A model generated the notes under the pieces. That model worked only from the letters and a program-made list of their open reading frames with translations. It made no database searches and was not told where the DNA came from. Of a stretch of 64,000 nucleotides of DNA, positions 23,725-33,394 are shown one piece after another. The stretch is from Granulicella cerasi (GTDB lineage Bacteria > Acidobacteriota > Terriglobia > Terriglobales > Acidobacteriaceae): contig NZ_JAGSYD010000005.1 of the NCBI RefSeq assembly GCF_025685575.1, positions 186,567 to 250,566 of the forward strand, given 5' to 3'. The position numbers and the translations under genes were made by a program. Numbering within the stretch: position 1 is the first letter of the stretch; every line of letters begins with the position of its first letter.

Positions 23725-26076
23725 ATGTTCGTTCGCACACTGCGCCTGCCACTCGCCATCGCTGCGCTCTCTGCATCGCTCACTTGCTCTGCACAGCTGC
23801 AGGCCACGAAGACAGGCGTAGAGTTTCGCTCCGGTACGGATGCCGTCGCCATCGATTTTGTCGAGGATAACGTGGCGCACATCCATGTGTTGCCTGCGGG
23901 AAAAGCGGACGAACGCACGCCGGTGATGGACCCGGCCTATAGAGCGTCTGCGGTGTCGCCTTCAGTACGCCTCAGCTCGCAGCACCTGGCCACGCTGGCA
24001 ACAACCGCAGTGAGCGTCCGTGTGGAGGACGGCGATTTCTTGAAGGTCACACTCTGCGATAACGCGACGCACTGCGTTCAGCTCGACAATCTTCTTGCAG
24101 CGGCGAAGGGCGAAGCGTTGCCAATGAATCTCGATCACGTGCAGACGCTCTACGGAATGCGCGGGCTGCCGCTGGTGGATGCAGGCACGAGTTTCGCACG
24201 CAATGGTGGCGCGACGATCGCAGCCAGCTTCCAGGGCGATGGCGGCGCCCCGCTCTTCTTCACGGACTCACTCGGTGTACTCATTGACTCCAACGGCGGA
24301 AATTTCCAAGTCGTCGGGCCATCGGTGCGTTTCAGCGGAGGCTCGCGCAAGGACCTCGAAATGTATGTCGCCTTCGGTAAGCCAATGCAGGTAATGAGTT
24401 CCATGATGAAGCTCACAGGCCTGCCGCCTATGGCGCCGAAGTGGACACTTGGCTTCATCCACAGCTTGTGGGGGACAGACGAAGCGCGGCTGAAGGAGAT
24501 TGCGAAAACCTACCGCGAAAAGCAGATTCCCCTCGATGCGTTCATTCTCGACTTCGACTGGAAGGCATGGGGTGAAGACAACTACGGCGAGTGGCGTTGG
24601 AACAGCACGCACGGCAAAGGCGCATTTGCGCCGGACAAGTTCCCCGATGGTGCTTCTGGTGCCTTCGCGAAAGAGCTTGGCTCGGAGGGCATCAAGCTCG
24701 CGGGCATTCTCAAACCTCGCATCCTGCTCTCGCCTGATACAAATCCTGACCATCGCACGGAAGCCGCGGCCTACGCGGACAAACACAACCTCTGGTTCCC
24801 CGATGAGAAGCCGGAGAAGGACTACGTGACTGAGCGCATGGCGCGCAATCTGAACTTCACCTTGCCTGAGACACGCACCTGGTTCTGGGAGCATCTGCGG
24901 CCTTCGTACCAAGCAGGCCTTGTGGGCTGGTGGAATGATGAGGCCGATCCGCAGACACCCTCGCAGGCGGCGAACGTACAGTTTCTCAACATGGGGCGGA
25001 CGCTCTATGACGGTCAACGCGCAACGGATGACCGCCGCGTGTGGTCGATCAATCGCAATTATTATCTGGGCGCGAACCGCTATGGCTACGGACTGTGGTC
25101 GGGCGATGTGCTCACAGGTTTTGATTCGATGGCATACCAGGAGCGACGTATGATTGCGTCGCTCAACATCGGCGCAAGCCACTGGAGCATGGACACGGGT
25201 GGTTTCCGTGGCACGCCAACGCCAGAGAACTACGCGCGCTGGATGGAGTTTGCGGCTTGGGTGCCGATCTTCCGCGTACATGGAAACTTCAACGAGAAGC
25301 GTATGCCGTGGTCGTATGGTCCCGTAGCCGAGGCTGCTGCGACGAAGGCCATTCGTACCCGCTACTCACTGATGCCATACATGTACTCCTACGAGCATGC
25401 TGACCACTCGACGGGTATCGGCATCGTGCGTCCGATGTTCTGGATCTACCCGGAAGATGCGGAAGCCTCTGCGCTCGAAACTGAGTGGATGTTCGGTGAC
25501 GCGTTTCTCGTTTCGCCGGTGGTGACGCCGGGGGCAACGAACCAGCGCGTGTATCTGCCGCAAGGCACGTGGTTCGACTACAGCAGCGGCAAGCGCATCG
25601 AAGGCAAACGCTGGATCGACGTTGCCATTGACCCGAAGACGTGGAGCGACACGCCGGTGTTTGTGCGCGACGGATCGATCATCGCCACACAGGAGCCGCA
25701 GCAGTTCACCGACCAGCACCCCGTGCAGGAGGTGACGCTCGACGTTTTCCCCAATGCACAAGCGGCGGCGTTTACCTATTACGAGGACGACGGTCAGAGC
25801 TATCAGTACGAGAAGCAGCAGTTCCTCTCGCAACAGATCAGCGCACAGAAGAGCGGCACGGTCACAACCCTGCACCTCCTCGCAGCCGAGGGGCAGTTCA
25901 AGCCTGCGCTGCAACACTACATCCTGCGCGTTCACACGCGTGCTCACGCGGTATCGCTCAATGGCAAGCCTCTGAGCGAAAGCGATAGCGGCTGGAAGGC
26001 AACGAGCGACAAGTATGGCGACGTCGCTGTGCTGCGCGTGCAGGCTGGAGCAAAACTCGACATCACCCTGCGCTGA
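23725..26076 (+). CDS. Secreted glycoside hydrolase family 31 enzyme
   Basis: This 783-residue exported alpha-glycosidase has a signal peptide ending TCSAQ, an N-terminal galactose-mutarotase-like domain (about 30-220), the GH31 TIM barrel (about 240-560) and C-terminal beta-domains with an ALEAT-like DUF5110 segment. Catalytic residues visible are the nucleophile D405 in GWWNDEAD and the acid/base D461 in LWSGD; the barrel opens with PPMAPKWTLGF. GH31 includes alpha-glucosidases, alpha-xylosidases and alpha-galactosidases, and the exact specificity cannot be read here. It is followed after 15 bp by the GH106 gene, so the two form an operon. Confidence 0.9.
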   Translation: MFVRTLRLPLAIAALSASLTCSAQLQATKTGVEFRSGTDAVAIDFVEDNVAHIHVLPAGKADERTPVMDPAYRASAVSPSVRLSSQHLATLATTAVSVRVEDGDFLKVTLCDNATHCVQLDNLLAAAKGEALPMNLDHVQTLYGMRGLPLVDAGTSFARNGGATIAASFQGDGGAPLFFTDSLGVLIDSNGGNFQVVGPSVRFSGGSRKDLEMYVAFGKPMQVMSSMMKLTGLPPMAPKWTLGFIHSLWGTDEARLKEIAKTYREKQIPLDAFILDFDWKAWGEDNYGEWRWNSTHGKGAFAPDKFPDGASGAFAKELGSEGIKLAGILKPRILLSPDTNPDHRTEAAAYADKHNLWFPDEKPEKDYVTERMARNLNFTLPETRTWFWEHLRPSYQAGLVGWWNDEADPQTPSQAANVQFLNMGRTLYDGQRATDDRRVWSINRNYYLGANRYGYGLWSGDVLTGFDSMAYQERRMIASLNIGASHWSMDTGGFRGTPTPENYARWMEFAAWVPIFRVHGNFNEKRMPWSYGPVAEAAATKAIRTRYSLMPYMYSYEHADHSTGIGIVRPMFWIYPEDAEASALETEWMFGDAFLVSPVVTPGATNQRVYLPQGTWFDYSSGKRIEGKRWIDVAIDPKTWSDTPVFVRDGSIIATQEPQQFTDQHPVQEVTLDVFPNAQAAAFTYYEDDGQSYQYEKQQFLSQQISAQKSGTVTTLHLLAAEGQFKPALQHYILRVHTRAHAVSLNGKPLSESDSGWKATSDKYGDVAVLRVQAGAKLDITLR

Positions 26077-26091
26077 GAAAGACACACGAAG

Positions 26092-29000
26092 ATGCCTCGC
26101 AAACGATATGACTCCTCCAGGCAGAGGCGCACCCAGCGCGCCTCTGCTTTTTTTGTGGCCGCGGCCCTCGCCATGCAGGCCCAGGCCCAGAAGACAACGC
26201 GCGAGGGCGATCTGCTCAGCGCAGCGCAGTTTCGCAATCCTCCAGAAGCTGCGAAGCCGCGCGTGTGGTGGCATTGGCTCAGCAACAACGTGAGCTACGA
26301 CGGCATCACCGCTGACCTCAAGTGGATGAAGCGCGTTGACATTGGTGGTTTTCAGATGTTCGACGGCGACATGCATGCGCCACTCTTCGTAGACAAGCCT
26401 GTCGTATGGATGACGCCGGAGTGGAAGCGCGATTGGCGACATGCAGCGCTACTCGCCGACCAGTTGCATCTGGAGATGGCGATGGCAGCCTCCGGCGGAT
26501 GGAGCGAGACCGCAGGCCCCTGGGTGAAGCCCTCGCAAGGCATGAAGCGTTACGTCTGGAGCGAGACTTCGATCGTTGGACCGACAGCATTTCATAGCAA
26601 GCTGTCCACGCCGCCACATGGGTTCGGCAAATTTCAGGATGTGCCTCTCCCGCCCGCAGGCAAGGAGGAGCCGGACCTTACACTGCCGGGTGCCAAACCG
26701 CAGCCTGTGCTGCCTTCGAGCGCAGCACCGCAACCTTTCTACGCAGATGCAGCCGTGGTCGCGTATCGAATTCCGGATGACGCAGCCGCGGAGCTTCAGC
26801 CAGCGATCACGTCGAGTTCTGGGAGCATCGATGGTGCATTGTTAACTGATGGCAGCTATCGCGACACAACGCCGCTTACGTTGAAGTCAAAAGAACGCGA
26901 AGCGTGGATCGAACTCCGCTATCCGCAGGCCGTCGAGGTGTGTTCGCTGACGCTGGGACTCGCCCCCGTGGCGGTGCTGGGCGGCGATCCGCTACCGCAG
27001 GGCGAGGTGCAGTACAGCGACGATGGGCGCGCCTGGCACTCGTTGATCGCGTTGCCCGGGCCGCCGGAGGGCGTCGCCGCACCGCTCTCAGTGCGGACGT
27101 ACAGCTTCCCTGCTGTCCGTGCGAAGGCCTTCCGCATCGTGATCCCCGGTGGCCAGACGGAGCGCACACTACGCTTCTCCGAACTGCGTTTCTCCGGTGT
27201 GCCAGAGGTGAAGTACTGGCAGGATAAAGCGGCGTTCGGTCTGTCCGTGCAGGCCATCGGTGAAGCTACCGAAAGGGACGCGACACCGGTCGGCGACGTG
27301 ATGGATCTCACCTCCAGGATGCGACCCGACGGAACACTGGACTGGGATGCCCCCGCAGGTAAGTGGAAGGTGATGCGCCTCGGCTATGCGGCCATCGGCG
27401 AGATCAATCACCCGGCGACGCCAGCAGCGACAGGCCTTGAGGTGGATAAGCTGAGCCGCACAGACGTCAATGCGTATCTTGCGACGTATACGAAGATGAT
27501 CCAGTCTGTTGCGGGGCCTTACTTTGGCAAGAGCTTCCGTTACTTCCTCATGGATAGCTGGGAGGCTGGGCAGGAGAACTGGACCGAAGCTATGCCTGCG
27601 GAGTTTCGTCGACTCCGTGGATATGACATGACGCCTTATCTGCCGGTGCTCGCAGGCCATATCGTCGGCAGCGCGGCCACGAGCGAGGCGTTCTTGTGGG
27701 ACTTCCGCCGCACCATCGCGGACCTGCTCGCGGAGAATCACTATCGCGCCGCGACCGCATTCTTCAAGCAACATGGCGTTGGACTCTACGCCGAGGCGAT
27801 GGGTGTGAACCTCCCCACGAACGGCGATGGCTTGCTGAACAAAGGCCAGGTCACCGTGCCGATGGGAGAGTTCTGGACCGCTGGCCCGGGCAGGCCGCAG
27901 GATCCGTGGAACACCGCTGATATCCGCGAGACCTCGTCAGCCGCCCACATCTACGGCAAGCCGATCGCGGCAGCGGAGTCATTCACTTCCTGGTGGACGA
28001 TTCTGCCGTGGGAGCAATCGCCGTTCTATCTAAAGCCTTTGGCTGATGAGGCATTCGCCGCAGGCATCAACCGCATCGTCATCCACACTTCGGACCAGCA
28101 GCCCTTCACCGATGAGGCGCATCAGCCCGGCATGACTCTCGGGCCCTTCGGCCAGCACTACAACCGCAACATGACTTGGGCTGAGCAGTCCAAGGCGTGG
28201 AACGATTACCTTGCACGATGCTCTTACATGCTGCAACGCGGGCGCTACGTGGCGGACGTCGCGATCTTCTACGGCGAGGGCGCACCGGTGACAGTGCCCT
28301 CCGGGAAGACGCTCTCCCCCGCTGTGCCCACACACTATGGCTACGACTACGTAGACGCCGACGTGTTGCTGCATCACGCAGCAATGAAGAACGGACGTCT
28401 GCATCTCGACAGTGGAATGAGCTACGCGGTCCTCGCCATCCCGGATGACGAGCGGATGCTCTCGCTGCCGCTGTTGAAGCAGTTGCGCGCATTCGTGCAG
28501 CAGGGGCTCACACTCGTGGGCCCGCAGCCGGTCGCGTCGCCCACCCTGAGCGATGGCCCGCATGCCAGCGATGAGGTGAAGCGCATCGCTGCAGAACTCT
28601 GGGACCGGCCGCTACGGCGCGGACATGTGTACAGCGACCGCAACCTGGAAGACGTGCTGGCGTCGGCAAAAATAAAACCGGATCTTCGTTATGACACGCC
28701 CACGCACGTCACAAAAGATTTCGACGAACCAATGCCTGTTGGGACTGCAACGAACGACCTGGTTTATATCCATCGGCATCTTGCAAATAGCGACATCTAT
28801 TTCGTGGCAACGCAGAAGCTTCACGCCTTCGATGTCAACGTCACCTTCCGCATGAGGGGCGCCGTGCCTCTTCTATGGCATCCCGATACAGGCGAAACAG
28901 AAGCGGTGGACTACACCGTGGCGGGTGGAGAAACCACCGTTCCGCTGCATATGGATCCGGCAGGCTCCGTCTTTGTCGTTTTCACCAAAGACGGTCCGGC

Positions 29001-29550
29001 GCTCGGCCGACACACGGCAGCGGCGACAACAGAAGCACTTACTACGCTGACAGGGCCCTGGGAAGTTCATTTCCCTCCTCATCGTGGAGCGCCTGATCAA
29101 TCGACATTTCCTTCGCTGGCTTCGTGGACGGAGCAGAGCGCGCCAGGCATTCGTTACTTCTCCGGATCGGCGACGTACACCAAGCAACTTGAGATACACG
29201 CGGCTGATCTAAAGCCTCATCAGAGACTATTAGTGGACCTCGGGCGGGTCGATGTCATGGCCGAACTCACCGTGAACGGCAAGCCATACTCCAACCTGCT
29301 ATGGAAGCCGCCGTTCCTCGCGGACATCACCAACATCCTTCACGTCGGAAGCAATACGCTGGAGATCAAGGTGACCAACCTATGGGCCAATCGGCTCATC
29401 GGCGATCAACAACCCGGGACAATGACCACTTACACCTTCACCGATTTTCATGCGTTCAAACCCGACGCCCCACTCATGCCCTCAGGTTTGTTGGGTCCAG
29501 TACGGTTGCTGCGGCAGAGGAAATCAGAGTTTTCAACCATCGTGCGGTAG
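26092..29550 (+). CDS. Glycoside hydrolase family 106 alpha-L-rhamnosidase
   Basis: This very large (1152-residue) exported enzyme has the GH106 hallmark opening PRVWWHWLSNNV after a signal peptide ending QAQAQ, then a multi-domain barrel with FLMDSWEAGQENW and AAESFTSWW blocks, and C-terminal jelly-roll-like domains with the galactose-binding-like segment LLVDLGRVDVMAELTVNG. The family removes terminal alpha-L-rhamnose from plant, microbial or fungal polysaccharides using calcium. Length matches family members. It is co-transcribed with GH31. No terminator is seen after it; the next gene has its own promoter. Confidence 0.9.
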   Translation: MPRKRYDSSRQRRTQRASAFFVAAALAMQAQAQKTTREGDLLSAAQFRNPPEAAKPRVWWHWLSNNVSYDGITADLKWMKRVDIGGFQMFDGDMHAPLFVDKPVVWMTPEWKRDWRHAALLADQLHLEMAMAASGGWSETAGPWVKPSQGMKRYVWSETSIVGPTAFHSKLSTPPHGFGKFQDVPLPPAGKEEPDLTLPGAKPQPVLPSSAAPQPFYADAAVVAYRIPDDAAAELQPAITSSSGSIDGALLTDGSYRDTTPLTLKSKEREAWIELRYPQAVEVCSLTLGLAPVAVLGGDPLPQGEVQYSDDGRAWHSLIALPGPPEGVAAPLSVRTYSFPAVRAKAFRIVIPGGQTERTLRFSELRFSGVPEVKYWQDKAAFGLSVQAIGEATERDATPVGDVMDLTSRMRPDGTLDWDAPAGKWKVMRLGYAAIGEINHPATPAATGLEVDKLSRTDVNAYLATYTKMIQSVAGPYFGKSFRYFLMDSWEAGQENWTEAMPAEFRRLRGYDMTPYLPVLAGHIVGSAATSEAFLWDFRRTIADLLAENHYRAATAFFKQHGVGLYAEAMGVNLPTNGDGLLNKGQVTVPMGEFWTAGPGRPQDPWNTADIRETSSAAHIYGKPIAAAESFTSWWTILPWEQSPFYLKPLADEAFAAGINRIVIHTSDQQPFTDEAHQPGMTLGPFGQHYNRNMTWAEQSKAWNDYLARCSYMLQRGRYVADVAIFYGEGAPVTVPSGKTLSPAVPTHYGYDYVDADVLLHHAAMKNGRLHLDSGMSYAVLAIPDDERMLSLPLLKQLRAFVQQGLTLVGPQPVASPTLSDGPHASDEVKRIAAELWDRPLRRGHVYSDRNLEDVLASAKIKPDLRYDTPTHVTKDFDEPMPVGTATNDLVYIHRHLANSDIYFVATQKLHAFDVNVTFRMRGAVPLLWHPDTGETEAVDYTVAGGETTVPLHMDPAGSVFVVFTKDGPALGRHTAAATTEALTTLTGPWEVHFPPHRGAPDQSTFPSLASWTEQSAPGIRYFSGSATYTKQLEIHAADLKPHQRLLVDLGRVDVMAELTVNGKPYSNLLWKPPFLADITNILHVGSNTLEIKVTNLWANRLIGDQQPGTMTTYTFTDFHAFKPDAPLMPSGLLGPVRLLRQRKSEFSTIVR

Positions 29551-29571
29551 GACCGCCTTTGACGCTCTTCG

Positions 29572-29585
29572 TGGTATCGGTTGCA
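29572..29585. promoter_or_regulatory. LacI-type operator copy 3 (distal, TonB receptor)
   Basis: TGGTATCGGTTGCA, one mismatch from the site on the receptor start codon, lies 22 bp after the GH106 stop and exactly 212 bp upstream of that second site. The spacing is close to twenty helical turns, suitable for a repressor loop. Confidence 0.6.
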
Positions 29586-29744
29586 TTCATTCTTTTGAGA
29601 TCGTCAATTCAATGCCTTTCTGCGAGGTGCCTGCGAAAACTTCTCCCAAACTCAGACCCGACCGGCATTTCCTGAAGCCCATAACCGCGTTCAACACGAT
29701 TTGCCCTCGGAAGAAGAGCTTGGTAAAAACCTGCGATTTTTCCT

Positions 29745-29774
29745 TTGACAGCTTCTTTCAACAGTGGATATGAT
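29745..29774 (+). promoter_or_regulatory. Near-consensus sigma-70 promoter of TonB receptor gene
   Basis: TTGACA at 29745-29750 and TATGAT at 29769-29774 are separated by 18 bases. Transcription would start about 29780-29783, at or next to the ATG at 29783, so the message would be leaderless; no ribosome site is visible upstream. Confidence 0.7.
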
Positions 29775-29782
29775 TCGCCTTC

Positions 29783-32700
29783 ATGGAACCGATACCATCA
29801 AAAACAAACCTATATCGCTTGGCGAAACTGCTTGTACTCGCTGTGGCGATTCTTCTTTCGAGGGCAGTGCTCGCACAGAGCGATCAAGGTGCAGTGACCG
29901 GAACGGTGATGGACCCGCAGGGCGCGGTCGTCAGCGGTGCTTCGGTGCAACTCACCCAGGTTGATACCGGGCTTGTACTGACCGCCAAAACCAATCAGGG
30001 TGGCGTCTACGTCTTCAGCCCCATCAAGATCGGTAACTACAGCATCAAGATCTCGCACGAGGGCTTCCAGACGGTTGAGAAGACCGCGCTGCACCTGAAC
30101 GTGAACCAGCGCCTCGGCGTCGACGTGAAGCTGCCCATTGGCTCGGCGAACGACGTCGTGAACGTGGTCGGTACGACCGAACTCGAGACAGAAGATTCGT
30201 CTGTCTCGCAAGTCGTTTCGTCGAAGACACTCAACGAGACTCCGCTCAACGGCCGCAACTACATCTTCATCGCGCACCTCAGCGCAGGTGTTGCGCCTTC
30301 GCCGGGAACGCGTGGCACGGGCAAGGGTGATTTCAGCGCCAACGGCCAGCGCGCCGAGCAGAACGACTTCATCCTCGACGGCGTCGACAACAACTCGAAC
30401 GTGGTCGACTTCCTCAACGGCGCGAGCTTCGTTGTGAAGCCTCCACCGGATGCGCTCGCCGAGTTCAAGCTGCAGACGAGTTCCTTTGACGCGAGCTTCG
30501 GTCACTCGGCCGGTGCGGTCATCAACGCTTCGATCAAGAGCGGCACCAATCAGTTCCACGGGGACCTCTGGGAGTATTGGCGCAACGATGCGCTGAACGC
30601 ACGCAACTGGGACGCGCTGACGATTCCGAAGTTCCGCCAGAACCAGTTTGGCGCAACGATTGGTGGACCGATCATCCCGAACCGTTTGTTCTTCTTCGCA
30701 GACGGCGAAGCGAACCGCATCATCTACGGCCAGACCTTCACCGGAACGGTACCTACGGCGCTGATGCGTCAGGGCAACTTTACCGAACTGCTCAACCCGG
30801 CCATCAACGGCCAGGGCCAGGCGATCACGCTCTATCAGCCGAACAGTGGCGGCACAACGTTGCTCACCTGCAACGGTCAGCAGAACGTTCTCTGCCCCAC
30901 GCAGATCAACGCCACCGCGCAGCGCCTGCTCAACCTCTTCCCTGCTCCGAATGCCAACGGCGCAAACATCTACAACAACTACAAGAAGAACCTGAACGTC
31001 GCGGACAACACGGCTCAATGGGATGGTCGTCTTGACTGGAACGCTACGGCGAAGGACCAGGCGTTTGCTCGTATGAGCTATTCGAACGAGCCGGTCACGT
31101 ATCCTCCGCCGCTCGGTTCGATCCTTGATGGCGGTACATTCGCCAACACCGGTTCGGGTCTTAGCCGTGGCGAGAACTTCGTCTTCAGCGAAACGCACAT
31201 CTTCTCGCCGAACTTCGTCAACGAATTCCGCTTCGGCTACAACTGGGGCCACTTCGCTTACAAGAACGCTACCGCCAACACCGACGTCTCCGCACAGGAA
31301 GGCATCGGCGGCATTCCTTACTCGCCGGGCATCGGCGGCCTGCCGTATATGGTCGTCAGCGGAATCAACCAGATCGGAGCGCCGGCGAACTATCCTTCCG
31401 ACGAGTATCAGAACTCCTACCAGATTCTCGATAACGTCACCCGCGTCGTCGGACGTCACAACCTCCGCTTTGGTGTGAACTTCCAGCGCATCCGCTTCAG
31501 CACCGAGCAGCCCGGTTTCGTTCGTGGCTACTTCGGCTATGACGGCACCTACACCGGCAAGCCGGGCGTGTCCTACACGGGTTACGGTGTGGCCGACCTC
31601 TTGACCGACCAGACGCGTAATGCACAGATCACGCAGCTTGCCGTGACCGACGACGTTCGTTGGTACCGTTCGGCCTACGTGCAGGATGACTGGAAGGCCA
31701 CGCCCGCACTCACCATCAACGCAGGCATCCGCTACGACTACTACCAGCCGTACGTGGATCGCCATGACAACCAGGCCAATATCAATGTCACCTCTTCGGG
31801 CAATGGAACCGGCAGCGCACAGTTCCTGCTTCCGAAGAACTCGAAGGCCGTTCTGCCTGCAGCGTTCCTTGCTAATGCCGCAGCGAACAATATCTCCATC
31901 GTTCGCACGGACAACCGTGGACTGGTCAACGCGCAGAAGCTCAACTTCGCTCCTCGTATCGGCTTCGCGCTCAAAACCTCTGACCGCTCGGTGGTACGTG
32001 GTGCCTACGGCCTCTTCTACGGTGGCCTTGAGAGCATCGGCTACGCCGGCAACCTTGGCGCGAACTTCCCGTTCAACGTCACAGTCGGCGTCAACACGCC
32101 GACCTGCGTCGCTGGTTCCTGCCCGAACAACGGCATCAACCTCGAAACGGGTTTCTCGGCCATCACGCAGAACGGCATCGCAAACTACGCCAACGGCATC
32201 ATCGGTTTCAATGCCCTGGCGCAGAATGTGAAGACGCCTTACACGCAGCAGTTCAACGCATCCTTCGAGTACGCGCTGACGCACACGATGAGCGCCACGG
32301 TCAGCTATGTAGGTTCGGCGGGTCATCACCTGCAGTCGTATACGAATGCCAACTCGGCACGCGTGATCACGGCTCCGGGCGTGAACACCCTGCCTTTCCA
32401 GCCGTTCCCGGCCTTCGGCGGCATCCTGTATACGTCGTTTGGTTCGGACTCCAACTACAACTCGCTGCAGGCAAAGCTGGAGAAGCGCACCGACATCGGT
32501 CTCAGCTTCCTCGCAACGTACACCTACTCACATTCGCTCGACGACGCGCCGACGCCGTTGAATAACTTCTGCTGCGGCAATACCTACTTCAACCCGATCC
32601 AGCACTCCTACGGCTCTTCGGAGTTCGACGTTCGTCAGCGCGTGACACTGAACGGCTCGTACGATCTTCCGGTGGGCAAGGGACGCAAGTACCTCAACAG

Positions 32701-33277
32701 CTCGCGCCTCGTAGACGAGACGATCGGCGGATGGAGCACAGCTCTCACGCTTTCGGCGCAGACCGGTGTTCCCTTTACCGTCGGCGACAACGTCATCTCG
32801 CCCAACGGATCCAGCGCGCACGCCATTCTGGTGCGCGACCCGTTCAAGCCGGGTGGCTCACCTGATCCGACCAACCCGAACATCACGTGCCCGACGCGCG
32901 TACGTACCGTGCAGCACTGGTACAACCCGTGCGCCTTCGCCAATCCGCTCTCCGCGACACAGGGCGGCTTGACCGGCACGGCCACCATCAGCGACTACAA
33001 CGCGGCGCAGAAGTTCAACGTCGTGGGTCGTAACAACATCAGCGGTCCGGGCTACGACAAGATCAACGTTTCGTTGTTCAAGAACTTCCCGACCTTCGGC
33101 AGCCAATACCTGCAGTTCCGTGGCGATGCGTTCAACGTCTTCAACACGCCTGCATACTCCAACCCCGCAGACACGGGCATCAACACCACGAGCAGCTATA
33201 TCAACTCGGTGAAGAGCCTTGGTCAGTACACACCCGACGCACGCTTCTTCCAGCTTGCGGCGAAGTATTACTTCTAA
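29783..33277 (+). CDS. Oar-like TonB-dependent receptor (polysaccharide-locus receptor)
   Basis: This outer-membrane protein of 1164 residues has a signal peptide (about 1-31, ending AVLAQ), a carboxypeptidase-regulatory-like domain (about 35-115) with the TGTVMDPQGAVV opening, a plug region with LNGRNYI and FILDGVDNN motifs (about 125-245), and a long beta-barrel ending in AAKYYF. This plan is the acidobacterial Oar-like type that takes the place of SusC in oligosaccharide uptake. It sits inside a set of glycosidase genes and has an operator over its start codon and another 212 bp upstream. The ligand is inferred to be an oligosaccharide from the locus substrate. Confidence 0.9.
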   Translation: MEPIPSKTNLYRLAKLLVLAVAILLSRAVLAQSDQGAVTGTVMDPQGAVVSGASVQLTQVDTGLVLTAKTNQGGVYVFSPIKIGNYSIKISHEGFQTVEKTALHLNVNQRLGVDVKLPIGSANDVVNVVGTTELETEDSSVSQVVSSKTLNETPLNGRNYIFIAHLSAGVAPSPGTRGTGKGDFSANGQRAEQNDFILDGVDNNSNVVDFLNGASFVVKPPPDALAEFKLQTSSFDASFGHSAGAVINASIKSGTNQFHGDLWEYWRNDALNARNWDALTIPKFRQNQFGATIGGPIIPNRLFFFADGEANRIIYGQTFTGTVPTALMRQGNFTELLNPAINGQGQAITLYQPNSGGTTLLTCNGQQNVLCPTQINATAQRLLNLFPAPNANGANIYNNYKKNLNVADNTAQWDGRLDWNATAKDQAFARMSYSNEPVTYPPPLGSILDGGTFANTGSGLSRGENFVFSETHIFSPNFVNEFRFGYNWGHFAYKNATANTDVSAQEGIGGIPYSPGIGGLPYMVVSGINQIGAPANYPSDEYQNSYQILDNVTRVVGRHNLRFGVNFQRIRFSTEQPGFVRGYFGYDGTYTGKPGVSYTGYGVADLLTDQTRNAQITQLAVTDDVRWYRSAYVQDDWKATPALTINAGIRYDYYQPYVDRHDNQANINVTSSGNGTGSAQFLLPKNSKAVLPAAFLANAAANNISIVRTDNRGLVNAQKLNFAPRIGFALKTSDRSVVRGAYGLFYGGLESIGYAGNLGANFPFNVTVGVNTPTCVAGSCPNNGINLETGFSAITQNGIANYANGIIGFNALAQNVKTPYTQQFNASFEYALTHTMSATVSYVGSAGHHLQSYTNANSARVITAPGVNTLPFQPFPAFGGILYTSFGSDSNYNSLQAKLEKRTDIGLSFLATYTYSHSLDDAPTPLNNFCCGNTYFNPIQHSYGSSEFDVRQRVTLNGSYDLPVGKGRKYLNSSRLVDETIGGWSTALTLSAQTGVPFTVGDNVISPNGSSAHAILVRDPFKPGGSPDPTNPNITCPTRVRTVQHWYNPCAFANPLSATQGGLTGTATISDYNAAQKFNVVGRNNISGPGYDKINVSLFKNFPTFGSQYLQFRGDAFNVFNTPAYSNPADTGINTTSSYINSVKSLGQYTPDARFFQLAAKYYF
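29784..29797. promoter_or_regulatory. LacI-type operator copy 4 (on TonB receptor start codon)
   Basis: TGGAACCGATACCA, read on the minus strand as TGGTATCGGTTCCA, begins on the second base of the receptor ATG and lies at the predicted transcription start of the promoter at 29745-29774. That is a classical repressor position. Confidence 0.65.
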
Positions 33278-33283
33278 CCAGCC

Positions 33284-33313
33284 GGTCGAAGAGGAGCCTC
33301 CACCTCTTCGACC
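33284..33313. repeat. Hairpin after TonB receptor gene
   Basis: GGTCGAAGAGG and its perfect complement CCTCTTCGACC form an 11-bp stem with an 8-base loop directly after the receptor stop codon. It may help protect or end the receptor transcript; a second hairpin follows. Confidence 0.6.
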
Positions 33314-33328
33314 ATCACTTGAACCATT

Positions 33329-33370
33329 CGAGGAAGCCGGCTGCGGCCCAGCGGCTTCCTCGTTCTCTTT
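33329..33370 (+). terminator. Terminator between TonB receptor and GH92 gene
   Basis: CGAGGAAGCCG (33329-33339) pairs perfectly with CGGCTTCCTCG (33352-33362), and a T-rich run TTCTCTTT follows. It lies 25-66 bp before the GH92 start, so GH92 is read through at reduced level or has its own start. Confidence 0.7.
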
Positions 33371-33394
33371 GTGTGACTGCGAGAAAAACGATCT

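Noticed and set aside
29810..32329. An 839-codon open frame on the minus strand
   Set aside because: It lies wholly antisense to the Oar-like receptor gene, reads as low-complexity Arg/Val/Asp-rich protein with no motifs, and is explained by the codon bias of the real gene.
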